The notes under the pieces: generated by a model
What the model was told of the DNA's origin: nothing
Seen by the model: the letters and a program-made list of their open reading frames with translations, nothing else
Databases searched by the model: none
Position numbers and translations under genes: made by a program
Origin: Alectoria sarmentosa
Taxonomy: Eukaryota > Ascomycota > Lecanoromycetes > Lecanorales > Parmeliaceae
DNA length: 27,293 nucleotides
Assembly: GCA_009733775.1 (NCBI GenBank)
Contig: WOGZ01000401.1
Span: 1 to 27,293, forward strand
Direction of reading: 5' to 3'
Shown here: in pieces, positions 10,082 through 19,825 of the stretch
How positions within the stretch are numbered: the first letter of the stretch is position 1
How the letters are laid out: every line of letters begins with the position of its first letter

Positions 10082-12454
10082 TCAGTCAACATTCCCGTAC
10101 TCCTCTCCCTCTTCAACCCCTCCCATCTTCTCCCCTTCCGCCCCGCCAATCAGCAACTCCACTTTCTCCTCACCTCCTCCACCGGCTCCCGACCCAGACG
10201 TCCTCACACGGGCATTCAACGCCATGGTTGAAAACCGTTTGATGCCCGCGCTGGTGTTCCTCAGGTCTTTTGTATCCGTCGTCGAGACCTGCGCGAGCAC
10301 GATGAGTTCTTCCACCGTGTCCCAGGAGGCGGAGCTGAGCCGCGTGAAGAGAAGGTAGAGCGTGTGGGCCAAGGCGACCACCATGTGAAGCAGCAACACG
10401 ACGATGGAGAGATAGTCTGTTACTCTCGAGGCTTTGTAAGCGTAACCTATTTCACCCAGATTTGTTAGCGATATCTCTCCGTCGTAGTCACACACTCACC
10501 GGTCAAAAAGCCATGGAATGCCAAGAGGCTAGATTGATTGTAGGGCGGAGGGCCTGGGCACCATTTCCGCGGCGAAGCACCTCCAATGCCCGTGCACTCT
10601 GTCCCAAAACTGGTGTAGTATTGATGAGTGTCGTACTGCTGCCCAAGGCCGACGCGGGATATGGCATCTGCCATCGCGGTTGACGTTACTGTCTCAATAT
10701 TTGGTATCCAATACCTTTCTTCAGAACTCGTAAGATTGTCGGTTCTTAGCAAAATGTTAGCTGCAATGAAGAGATTAGCGAGAGCTGTAGTCATTGTTGA
10801 TTCCCTCAATGCAGTCTTGGCCTCATTCAAATACTGTGGCACGAGAGGCGTCAATGCCTCCAGCCATGCTTGCTCGGCGGCAATATGTCTCCAGCTCCCG
10901 TCGTTGATTGGCATGGCGTTGTTCGGGATAACGCGATCGCTGCGCTTGCCACTCTGTACAACGCTGATGGAAGCCTGATTCGCCAAAGCCGCGACGGTAT
11001 TTCCCTTTCCTGTCAATACATGCATCGCTTTGTTCCATCGGCCGTCAATAGAGCAGACTACCCCAAAACGTTCCGTCGCCGAGGTCGAGGCAAGGGGGCC
11101 TAGAATTACAAGGCCTGTGGTGACCGATTCCATATCAGACTTAGGCGGAATCCACACTGTTGTGAGTCCTCTTTGTTCGGTATGAGCACCTTCATGGGTT
11201 CCCCAAAGTGGTTTGGCCAGCTTGATGGCGGTGTGATTCCCTGACCGGTCATCTAGTTTGGCCCAAAGGTCATATGCCGGAGGATTGGGCAAAGATACAT
11301 CGAATGTTGCATTTGAAAAGATCAAAACGTCACGGGTGCAGACGGTACGCACCGCTGCCGCTTGGGAATATGTTTCCGCATAGCGGATTCCTGTAGGGTG
11401 AAAATTGGTTGGATACCAATGCGGATCATACCAAAGGTCATTCTTGAGCAGTGAGGTGGCTGCGTGAGGAGCAACAGACCATGACTCCGCACTAAGACCA
11501 GCTTTCCTTGGGATTGCTTGCAAGATCCTCGGAAATTGTGACTCCACTGTGGAAATCTCGTAACTGCTTTGGGAGCGGTAATAATTATAGAAGCTCTCGA
11601 GACTCGATACCCCCTTTGCAACACATTCTATTGTGCCAAGACCTCTATCACTTGAGCACCGAGGCCCACCGAGATGGTCGGAGGTCAATTTAGAGGGCCA
11701 GTAAACGTCTGCTGTTCCGTTGAGCCAGAAATCGGTAGTGAATTCGGGCCAATTCTATACAGCGGTTAGTTATTAGCCATATTGTAAGATGGTTGGAGGA
11801 TATGGTTCATACCGTGGGTCGAGGCAGCATTAGGATGGCGCTTGCAGGCCCTGCTGTTGTCGCTATCAGGCCTCCCAAAGTGATCAGGCTGAGAAGGCAT
11901 ACGCCTTGAATCTTGCTGGAAGTGATAAGAGCTGAAATGGCGCCCCACAGCGCTGGTGACCAGAAGTAGCTTATCCGAGCGAAAGAAAGTCCCGATGCAG
12001 CAAGTCCCAAGGGAATGCCTTTATGCAACAATCTATCTCTGGTGACTGAGAATATTATGACACCATAGCTTGAGATCACGAGGAGCTCCTATATCGGTCA
12101 GCCCCTTTCTTCTTCTCCTAGTACTGCAACGCGTGAATTTACCTGAACCTTTGCTGCAACCTGAATCAACGCAAGTTTCACGTCATTCCGTTGATCCGTT
12201 AGATCATCGCTAGACTGTTGCGAGAACCCATGTCCGATATAGAAGCCCCCAAGATTGAGTCGGAACAAGACCAAAGACACTGTGACAGGCAAGATGTGGA
12301 TTAGACAGCGGCTGAATGCCACCCAGAAGGATTTTTTGACTACCGGTTTTGTTGGCTCTGGGCTCAAGCCGAACCACAATCGTATGAGGATGAAAACAAA
12401 GATCTCGAGCCTAAGATTGCGCAATAAATACGTTGGACTGCCTGGAAGACGCAT
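10082..12454 (-). CDS. multi-pass membrane protein of a fungal family of unknown function, 735 aa, four exons
   Basis: Model: complement(join(10082..10446, 10500..11754, 11813..12088, 12143..12454)), 2208 nt. Introns are 54, 58 and 53 nt with GTAAAT, GTATGA and GTGAGT donors; all keep phase. Hydrophobic segments lie near residues 14-30, 48-66, 105-117, 130-155 and 167-192. A large central region of about 430 residues follows, starting DFWLNGT (204-210), with several N-glycosylation sequons and cysteines that suggest it is extracytosolic. A last membrane segment (about 626-650) precedes a Gly/Glu-rich cytosolic-type tail. The signatures RCLIHILPV, ISYFWSP, TTAGPASAILMLP and AFHGFLTGYAYKAS match a family I know from filamentous ascomycetes; its role is unestablished. 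The ATG at 12454 is the first in this frame after a stop, and the family usually begins close to this motif. Confidence 0.85.
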
Positions 12455-13610
12455 TCTCTGTGGGCCTTTGACCAAGACGAACCGTAGAACTTGGATCTAC
12501 ACAATTTGAGCAACGAATTTTGTGCTCTATCAACCTCAAGAGCGTTGAGAGAGGGACACGTTTGCCTCGAAACATGGCAATGAAACATAGCCTCACTCTT
12601 TCTGCACTGTTAATCAAACAGGAATTGCCTATTATTTAGTGGTTTTCCACACCATGTATCATTAAAGGGGCTCTGTCCCTGAGGCAGGAGTTTGTTTAGC
12701 ATTAGAGTGGTTGTAAAAGAATTGATTGATTCTTAGTATCTTGCCGCAAGATGTGTCATCAAAGGGGGCCTTACATTGAAAACCGATTCGCTCAGCCTGG
12801 CGAGGCGGGCAAACTCGCATGAAAGCTGAGGCGAAGGATCTGGCGCGTGCATGCAGCTCTGCAATCTCTTCAACGTTGAACGCAGTCAGCACAAGTTTCG
12901 GTGCTATGGTGAGCATAGGCAGGCCATATTATTTCGCACGTAGTGGAGGCTGAATATTTGCAAGAGGCTGGGGTTTTAGCTTGCCAGCATTGCGAAACGA
13001 TCTTTGTGTCGACAACTCCGTTGAGCAGGTCATGGTCGTATAACCACCAATGTGATGAAATTACCTGAATCTTAGCAGGCGAACGCACTCAAACAGGCTG
13101 AGAGAAATCATGACAGCGTCCCCAAGATGAAGTTTCCTTCACCCTCATCCTGAACATCCTTGAAGGTCATATCTTAGTGTGATGATGCAACCTAATGTCG
13201 AAGACAAGAAAGCTTCTGGCCCGACCCTTAAAGAATTGAAGAAATTCGGATTGCAAGATTGACGTGGATACGTCTTGAGAATATTCAAAGGTTGTGAGAA
13301 AGGTGAATCCCATTTTGGTCCGCTCTCGCTATTTTTGGTCGTGACTTTTGACCCCGCGTTTCCAGGCGGCACTCATGCACCAGAAAACAAAGTGCTTAAC
13401 ATACAGCCTTGGCGACCTAGCATTCTTATGCCATAGAAGAAGTTCCCTCAGGTACTAAGATGAGGTTGCTATCTTTTCTCCTCTGGTCAGAAATATCCAA
13501 AGCCTGCCGAGGAAAGGCACAAATACCAAGCTAAAGGAATTTGAGACCGGTGAATACCAACCACAGCACAGACTTCCGCCCTCAAGTGCAAATGTCTCAA
13601 GGCTACGTGC
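12455..13610. other. gap with no supported gene
   Basis: This is upstream of the membrane-protein gene and probably holds its promoter. Reverse frames at 12662-12916, 12870-13088 and 13145-13372 overlap end to end but are in different frames. They lack start codons or splice sites that would join them, and I recognise nothing in them. Confidence 0.45.
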
Positions 13611-13616
13611 CTCCGT

Positions 13617-14199
13617 TCATGATCTATTTGACTGTTCTAGATCATTCCATGCATATCCCTTTCGTCTGATCTTTGCATACAGGTTTACCATGTAGTCCTT
13701 TGTGAGCCATGCGATCTTATACCCATGGACCCCCAGATAGATCCTACATGCTTCCTATCATTCATCCACCGCACCTGTTGAGATGGTCAGTATTACCTGA
13801 ACGAGTCTCTGAAACCGGCACCTCTTGCACGAATGAAGCCACTATCTTTCCAACGACCTCTGCAGTTGTACATAGCTGAGCGATACGAAAAATTGTCAAA
13901 AACGGCTTCGGCTTCCTTGGCCTTGCCATTGTTCCATATTCATAACGGAAGCATCATTTTCAAAAGCAGGATGAGATCATTCACCTCGAGGTAGCTCCAT
14001 CGAAACGTTGACCTTGTTTGCTGAAAGGCCTCGTAGGCGACTCAAAGCGATATACAGTACCTGAGATGGCCCGATAGTAGAAAGAAGGTTTAGACTGCAA
14101 TGGCTCTAAATCTGTGGAAAGCGTTGTCCCGCGTTGACACGGTCCAGGTTGCGGTGCATTATTTGAAGTGTTTAGTGTTATACATGCCGCTTCACTCAT
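13617..14199 (-). pseudogene. coding-like, apparently decayed stretch, family unknown
   Basis: Several reverse-strand segments look translated but are in different frames. One runs from the ATG at 14199 to a possible GTACTG donor near 14060. A second is open from about 14033 to 13819 with one in-frame TGA at 13942-13940, and includes RSAMYNCRGRWKDSG. A third is open from about 13748 to the TGA at 13619 and is rich in aromatic and basic residues (GYKIAWLTKDYMVNLYAKI). GTGAAT and GTAATA donor-like and TACTGAC branch-like sequences occur between them, so a spliced gene is possible, but I could not find junctions that keep phase throughout. I recognise no family. Decay is an inference from the frame changes and the stop. 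Confidence 0.25.
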
Positions 14200-15386
14200 C
14201 AAAGATGGTGATAGTTGAGAAGGGTGAAAAGGTGGGGTGAGCGAGAGTGAACGAGAATAAATTCAAAACTCATGTTTAAACGCTCACAAATGGAATTAGA
14301 AAGATCTCCTTCAGTCTTTTACAACCTTCTTCTTCTCGTTTCCCTTATTTTTAAAGTTGTATGGTAAATGTGGCTAAGAGAGAACAATCGGATCGGCTAA
14401 TTTATAAATGGCCGTTTTACTCACGCATAACCCTCCTTTCCCTTTCTGATATTCAATGTTTATTATTTTACCTCAGTATCAAATGCACAGATATCAGTGC
14501 CAAGGCAGTATAACATACGCTCGTTCTTGACTTGAACCTCTTCACTACATTGAGGCTTGTAGGACTCCATCAAGCCAGTCATCCAGAGTACACCCCAAAT
14601 GCAAGACGTTGTTTTTTACGGTTTAATACCCCTATTGCAAGAGGAAGCCGCGAGAGAGGTTCACGAAGCGCTATTTCCTAAAAATCTTCTACAACTGGTC
14701 AACTCAATTTGAAAGAAAGGGAGCAAGATACTTGCATCCATCATGATAGGAAATTGGCATCAGCTTCGCTAACTCAACTTTCTTCTATAACTCCTCACTA
14801 ATACAAAGCACGCTTAATCTCACGCCATCCCCTACAAATCAGCAGAAGCACGCACATCACATTTCTCGCTCTCACCTTTTAGACTCAATGAAGGTCAGTC
14901 AAAATTCCCGTAACCTCCTATCGTATACTTTATCGTCTACTTTATCCACCGAATCCCTTCGCCACTCTCAAGCAGATTGAGTTAACCGCATCCAGGAGAC
15001 GGGCAGGACGGCAACCCACTCAAGGACGTCTGATTCAAACTGTCACTACAGAGACACGCACTATACTCAAAACCCGTGTGGGTTTGGTCATCCGATGCCG
15101 GGATGTTCGAGCGTGTCACCGGCGCCGTGAATTTGAACGGTATTTCCGAACCTCCGACTTCCCCAGGCTTCAAACAGTTGCTCGTATCATTCGAATCTTG
15201 TTAATCAGAGATGCCGAAGATGTTTATAAGATAAGGGCGCCTTTTGAGACCGCAGACATAAGCGTTTGGAGAGCCGGGTGGACAGGGCTCGTTGAGAATG
15301 CGATGTCAGTTTATGCTTCGCAAAACTTCAGCGAATAATAATGGTGTTGTTTACTTAGATGATCAGCCGGTCGTGGAAATGAAGGA
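14200..15386. other. gap with no supported gene
   Basis: This is AT-richer sequence with many stops in all frames up to about 14970. A small reverse frame (14982-15173) and a forward one (15078-15338) overlap at its right end. Neither has splice support or a known motif. Confidence 0.4.
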
Positions 15387-15766
15387 TCAGGCTACAGGAA
15401 AATCGAAATCGAAAGTGCCAACATCGTCGAGGCTGTTCGACAATATCAGTTACGAATTGGGAGCTCGATAAAGTAGATTCAAGGATAAACTCACAGTTTG
15501 GCACCTAGATTAATTCCTTCCGTGATGATCACACCAATGACCTAAGAATAAGTCGCCGTAAGACTGGCGGCAACTGACGAGTCAGATGTCACTGGCGAGG
15601 CGTCAGTCATTTGCCAGCCACCCAAACATGAAGACGTGAAGCTAAGATCTTTATACTCCGTCGATTCTATGCAAAATGTATAACCGTCGTCGAATTGTGG
15701 AGCAGGAGCAGAGTAAATGGGAAGAAAGAGGGTGAGCATTGGGAGAACTATAGCGGAGTGCATCAT
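15387..15766 (-). pseudogene. secreted cyanovirin-N-like protein gene with an in-frame stop
   Basis: Model: complement(join(15387..15432, 15495..15766)), 318 nt, 106 codons. The ATG pair at 15766/15763 starts a clear signal peptide (MMHSAIVLPMLTLFLPIYSA, cut near APAPQ). The mature part has FTSSCLGGWQ, then SLTAT, then GINLGAKLLDDVGTF, the order of conserved elements in fungal cyanovirin-N (CVNH) domain proteins, which are often small, secreted and sugar-binding. Between SLTAT and GINLG lies a TAG codon (15544-15542) in the otherwise uninterrupted frame. The Cys usual after LTAT is replaced by Tyr. The 62-nt intron has a perfect GTGAGT donor and an AACAG acceptor and keeps phase to the stop at 15387. 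The truncated product would have 74 residues. A 51-nt intron covering the TAG is formally possible but would remove the SLTAT strand. Pseudogene is therefore the better reading. Confidence 0.55.
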
Positions 15767-16273
15767 TGCGGTGGATCGATTTGACCCGATTTGAGAACGG
15801 CGTGGGTTCCGAGAAAACTCTTCATAGTCGTCTAAATTAGGCTGTGTCGATGGCAACGATTGCAATGGGGGTATCTATCTTTTTTCAAGCATCCTTTCTT
15901 TCAACAACGCAGCTGTAAGTATTTTCTTGAGCTCAATCTTATTCTCCCCCCCCCCCCCACGTTTCAAGAACATAATGAATGAAATGAGAGTCTATTGGGA
16001 TTTTTGCTGCCAGCGCCATAATAGTGTTGTAGCTCCCCCCCTGATGAGGGCAATAAATCATATGATTGATTGTATCATGATATGTCAAGTACGAGCGTGG
16101 TTTTCATCACAGGATTCTTCTTATCTTATGATACAAGGAGCCCATACAATAAATCAATACTTCATAGAAAAAGAAAAAGAATCCATCCTCCTTCCACAGA
16201 ATCCCAACATAGTCGAGGGCAGATTTTGAATTCGCTGCGTGGTTTTGCGGTCACTCGGTCGCCGAGAAGGGTA

Positions 16274-16289
16274 CTCTACCTAGGTAGAG
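16274..16289. repeat. 16-bp perfect palindrome
   Basis: CTCTACCTAGGTAGAG equals its own reverse complement. Its core TACCTAGGTA is a motif I often see in intergenic DNA of filamentous ascomycetes. Related pieces recur in this window near 5301, 20168 and 26770. Confidence 0.8.
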
Positions 16290-16586
16290 CGAGTGATAAG
16301 CCAGTACATTAAGACGGACAGAGCAATCAGTGTTGCAGGGCCGATTTTGCCCAGCTTACAATGATGCTGTACATAGTGCTGTTATCGGTTAAAAAGTCAG
16401 ACGTGGCGGAGACTGTGACTCGTAGTAGGTCTCGGAAAGGTATGGGATATTCTGACGGGATAATAATACCAGTGGTATCGATCGATATTGGTATCGGATT
16501 GGTATGGGGGAGAGAGAGCGAGTTCAATCCCATACCTTCCAAAAGATATGGGACAAATATCACTCTGGGAAATTTCCCCGAAAGAT

Positions 16587-16604
16587 GGGGGGGGGGAGGG
16601 GGGG
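16587..16604. repeat. poly(G) tract, G10-A-G7
   Basis: Homopolymer with one A at 16597. Its length is prone to sequencing error and could form G-quadruplex-like structure. Confidence 0.85.
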
Positions 16605-16954
16605 CGCGTACACATGATCTTGATTGGTTATGATGCAGATATCATCAGCTCATGCAAAGGAAGTCTCAGCTTATGCAAACTATCTTCGGATTGAACCCCT
16701 CGACAGTCTACTTATGATCTTGGCCTTTCATCCCCTCACCCTCGGCTCGCCTTGCTCGCCTTTCCAACTCACCCGCGTGACCCTCGTTTCACTTTGGAAG
16801 AAGGGTAGGTAATTTTCAAGGCGGCGAAAGGCACCTTACCCGATGGATGGAGGCATACCGGCACAGAAATTGTTGACTCGATCCCACAACAGCGAGCTGC
16901 AGCAGCTGTCAAGCATATATTATTTACCCCATTAGGTTTAGCCAAACCCTCGTG

Positions 16955-16977
16955 CATCATCATCATCATCATCATCA
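16955..16977. repeat. (CAT)n microsatellite
   Basis: More than seven uninterrupted CAT units in non-coding sequence. Confidence 0.95.
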
Positions 16978-17122
16978 AACGGTGAACCAAACTGCAGGGC
17001 CAGCGCAAACTTGTCACGCGACGACGCCCATTAAGTACATTACCAGCAGCACGGTTTGACGGATATGCGCTTCTGGACTCCCCGAAACCCGGCGAACGGG
17101 CCATGGATTCTGGAACATGACA

Positions 17123-17126
<4 letters not shown>

Positions 17127-17153
<27 letters not shown>
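17127..17153. repeat. poly(T) tract, 27 nt
   Basis: Uninterrupted T27. It could be the poly(A) tail end of a retroposed sequence read on the minus strand or a plain homopolymer. I see no retroelement body or target duplication beside it. Confidence 0.95.
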
Positions 17154-18455
17154 GGAGACTTGAATCGTCAGAGTATTCCTGGGCCCCTTCGTGGACCGAC
17201 CTTCCTGAGGCAGAAGAGTATATAAGGTAAAATACCTAGCTTGATCGGAATCCGGCGCAATTCTGCCACGCTCTCGAGTCCAGGCTCAACATGATTCCCT
17301 CCTAGAATGATACGAATAAAACAAACATCCAGCCAAAGCATCCAGGTATCTCATCGCCAGGCTCGCTTCATGGCTAGAATTGTGATATTGGTCTACCTAT
17401 TTACCTGTCACCATCTCTTATTTCAATTCTCCGATTCTCAAAAGTTCCCAAGGTTTCAGCTTCGGAATCGACTCGACAAAAATATCTCCGTTGTCCCGTC
17501 AATCCCTCGGCCCGACTAACCGAGCCGCTTCTACTTACTGTATCATCATAAAGTAAAGCACCTTACTTTAGGCCCAGGGTCCTGGCGGGGTGAAGAAGCA
17601 GATTATGTGGGAATCTTGGTTTCCGGGGGTTACATCGGTCCAGACCGCCGCCATTTTCTGACGACATGATGGCCCTGATGGGAATCATGGGAAAAAAAAA
17701 GTCAATCTGTTGCAAGCTCAGCAAAAAGAGATGGTGGGACGGCCGGCACGGACAGGGTTACACCAGGGTACATACTTGGCTTGGCGGGCAGGGTTTTGGA
17801 TGGTGATGACGATGTTGCTCTTTTTCTTTCTCACATACATACTATCCGGACATTTAAACCCGTTTGAGCAAATATCGCCGTAGAGCAGTGGCTCGCTGCA
17901 GCTTGACTAAACGGGACAATTCCATCCATACTTTTCTGCTGTAAAGTCGTAGAAATTGATCCGGAAAAGATTCTTGGTACTAAATCCCATTCATTCCATA
18001 GGAAGCCTTGGTGGATGACGCGTTGTGGCCGGATGGATTAGTGTCCGGATTTATAAGCCCTGGAGTAGAGGGTAGTCTATGTAGGTAGGTAGATCAAGGG
18101 TCCAAACTATGACGGCTTGGCCACTCCATCGCTTGAGCCTCGTCAAAGTCAATACCATGGTCTTTCTGCATCGTCTCCATTTGATAGGCTGCTTCTCAAG
18201 GGCTGGGCTGGATCACCATGGCTAGACGGCATCTGACCTATCCCGCTCCCGTGTACTAGGCAGCTACATGCCAATGGTAAGGGGATGCAAAGTCGTAGGC
18301 CATAACGTAACGTCAAGACCACAATCTCGTCATAAATGGTTTGTAAATGTCATCAGATAGCTAAATGGATGTGACAAATACTCTAATTTAGTAGGAATCG
18401 ATGAAGCAAGAGCGAGCCGTAGCTGCAGTGAAGAATGGATCCACTCAGAGTAAAA

Positions 18456-18494
18456 GGTGCAGTAGATGTAATAGGACATTACATCTACTGCACC
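18456..18494. ncRNA. perfect 17-bp hairpin with 5-nt loop
   Basis: The left arm GGTGCAGTAGATGTAAT (18456-18472) and the right arm ATTACATCTACTGCACC (18478-18494) are exact reverse complements around the loop AGGAC. The element begins 105 bp past the stop codon of the six-cysteine protein gene, so it probably lies in that gene's 3' UTR or just beyond. It could be a transcribed hairpin, a small-RNA precursor or a remnant of a short inverted-repeat element. The structure is seen directly; transcription and function are not shown by the sequence. Confidence 0.5.
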
Positions 18495-18599
18495 ATCATA
18501 AGAAAACTCACTCATACCCCTGTCGTAAAGCATCAAACAAAGGCCGGCAGCAGACGTCATGTCGCTGCAGCCGTTTAATTTTTCATCAACTGCACGATA

Positions 18600-19825
18600 T
18601 CAGGCAGCTGAAGCCTGGGGAGACACATCCAGGCTTTTCATCCTTTCTTCCACACTCTTCACAGTATCCTCATCCAAGATTCGTTTGACTCTCATTGGAG
18701 GCTGACGGGGACACTCGTTACATTTTTCATGGCCGCAATTACTGCAAGTTGTCTCGGTATCCTTGAACAGTGTTTCGCACTTGTCACAATTCCATCTCAC
18801 GCGGGTTCGTATGTTCCTCATTTCTCTTTTGACCAAGGGAAAGGTCTCTTCGGTGTCGCCTGGATAACCGTCGGCATGCTTTTCGGATTTGGGTCTGGGA
18901 GGAGTTAGCGATGAAATGTGGATACTTGCAATGTGTTGACATACGGATCCCGTGGGCACTTGGGACAGCGCAAATGCTTGCAATTCTCGCACTGAGTAGC
19001 CTTGCCCTGGAAGAGCGTCTCGCATTGATGACATGTCCTGCGCACACGCTGCGTCGGTGTTCTTCTTGTCATCTCTTTCCCAGTCGCACGGTGTAGCATG
19101 GTGAGAGCATCTGGCTTTTTGTCCGGCCTGTCATCGGCGGCCACTCCTCCGACGGCTGGCCCCTTTCCCTTTAAAGCCCTGGACTTGGAGCTAGGGTAGC
19201 GAGGGCATTTCTTGCAACGGGTGTGCTGACAATTGCTACAGACCCTATCCGCGCCGAATGTAGTCTGGCATCGATGGCAGGTGCGATGAATCCTCATCCG
19301 GACCTGCTTCTCCACCCTAGGCACCCCTACTGTGGCCGGCACAGTCCACTCTCCAGGTTCCAATGTCAATCCATACTTGGCGAAGAGAGCACGAGCCTTC
19401 TCTTCTTGGATAGTGTAGTTCTCTTTGGCCGTCATGGCGCCTCTTGGGTTGCTGGTAGTGTAGATGGGCCTGTTTTCCTTGATCATTTGGGAGATGCCCG
19501 CAGGGACTGATAGAGTCGGCGTTGTATCGGCCTTGGTCTTCCTAATTGCTGGAGCTGGGACAAGAGGGCTGGAAATAAGTTAGACGGTGTTCTGAAACCG
19601 AGGCCGAGACCAGGGTAAGAAATTTGCTTACCTCTTTGCCGGAGCCGAGCTCGACTGTGTTGGCACGGCCGAGTCGCTCACGGGCGTAAGTACGGAGGGG
19701 TTTGAAATGGACTGCCTCTTCGACTTGTCCCTCCTCAATACCAAGCTAGCTCTTCTCATGAATTTGGCCAATCCTCTAGGCTTGTCCTCAGGTCCTCCCG
19801 AACCATCTTGGGCCGACGAGCTCAT
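18600..19825 (-). CDS. protein with three six-cysteine zinc-ribbon-like repeats, 370 aa, three exons
   Basis: Model: complement(join(18600..18894, 18945..19568, 19632..19825)), 1113 nt. Introns of 63 and 50 nt have GTAAGC and GTATGT donors, TCTAAC and GCTAAC branches, and keep phase. The first 90 residues are Ser/Pro-rich and basic, with a KFMRRASLVLRRDKSKRQS stretch. Then come three copies of a C-x2-C-x(9-10)-C-x2-C-x4-C-x2-C motif: C162, C165, C175, C178, C183, C186; C244, C247, C258, C261, C266, C269; C309, C312, C323, C326, C331, C334. Each ends in CPR followed by x-P. Six cysteines per unit suggest bound zinc. I recall proteins of this type in filamentous ascomycetes but know of no established function. 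No signal peptide or membrane segment is seen, so the protein is probably cytosolic or nuclear. The ATG at 19825 is the first methionine in the frame; upstream in-frame codons lack ATG. Confidence 0.82.

Larger units (their letters stand above)
15767..18455. other. 2.7-kb gene-poor interval with simple repeats
   Basis: No frame here has splice support or a recognisable motif. The interval contains a C13 run (15946-15958), a 16-bp palindrome (16274-16289), an interrupted G17 tract (16587-16604), a CAT trinucleotide repeat (16955-16977), a T27 run (17127-17153) and a short GTAG repeat (18081-18092). The left end should include the promoter of the cyanovirin-like gene. Confidence 0.55.

Noticed and set aside
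15927..16633. Several overlapping forward and reverse frames of 70-100 codons
   Set aside because: They cross poly(C) and poly(G) runs and an inverted repeat, overlap on both strands and show no domain.
17127..17153. Poly(T) as evidence of a retrotransposon
   Set aside because: No reverse transcriptase, internal promoter or flanking duplication is visible next to it.
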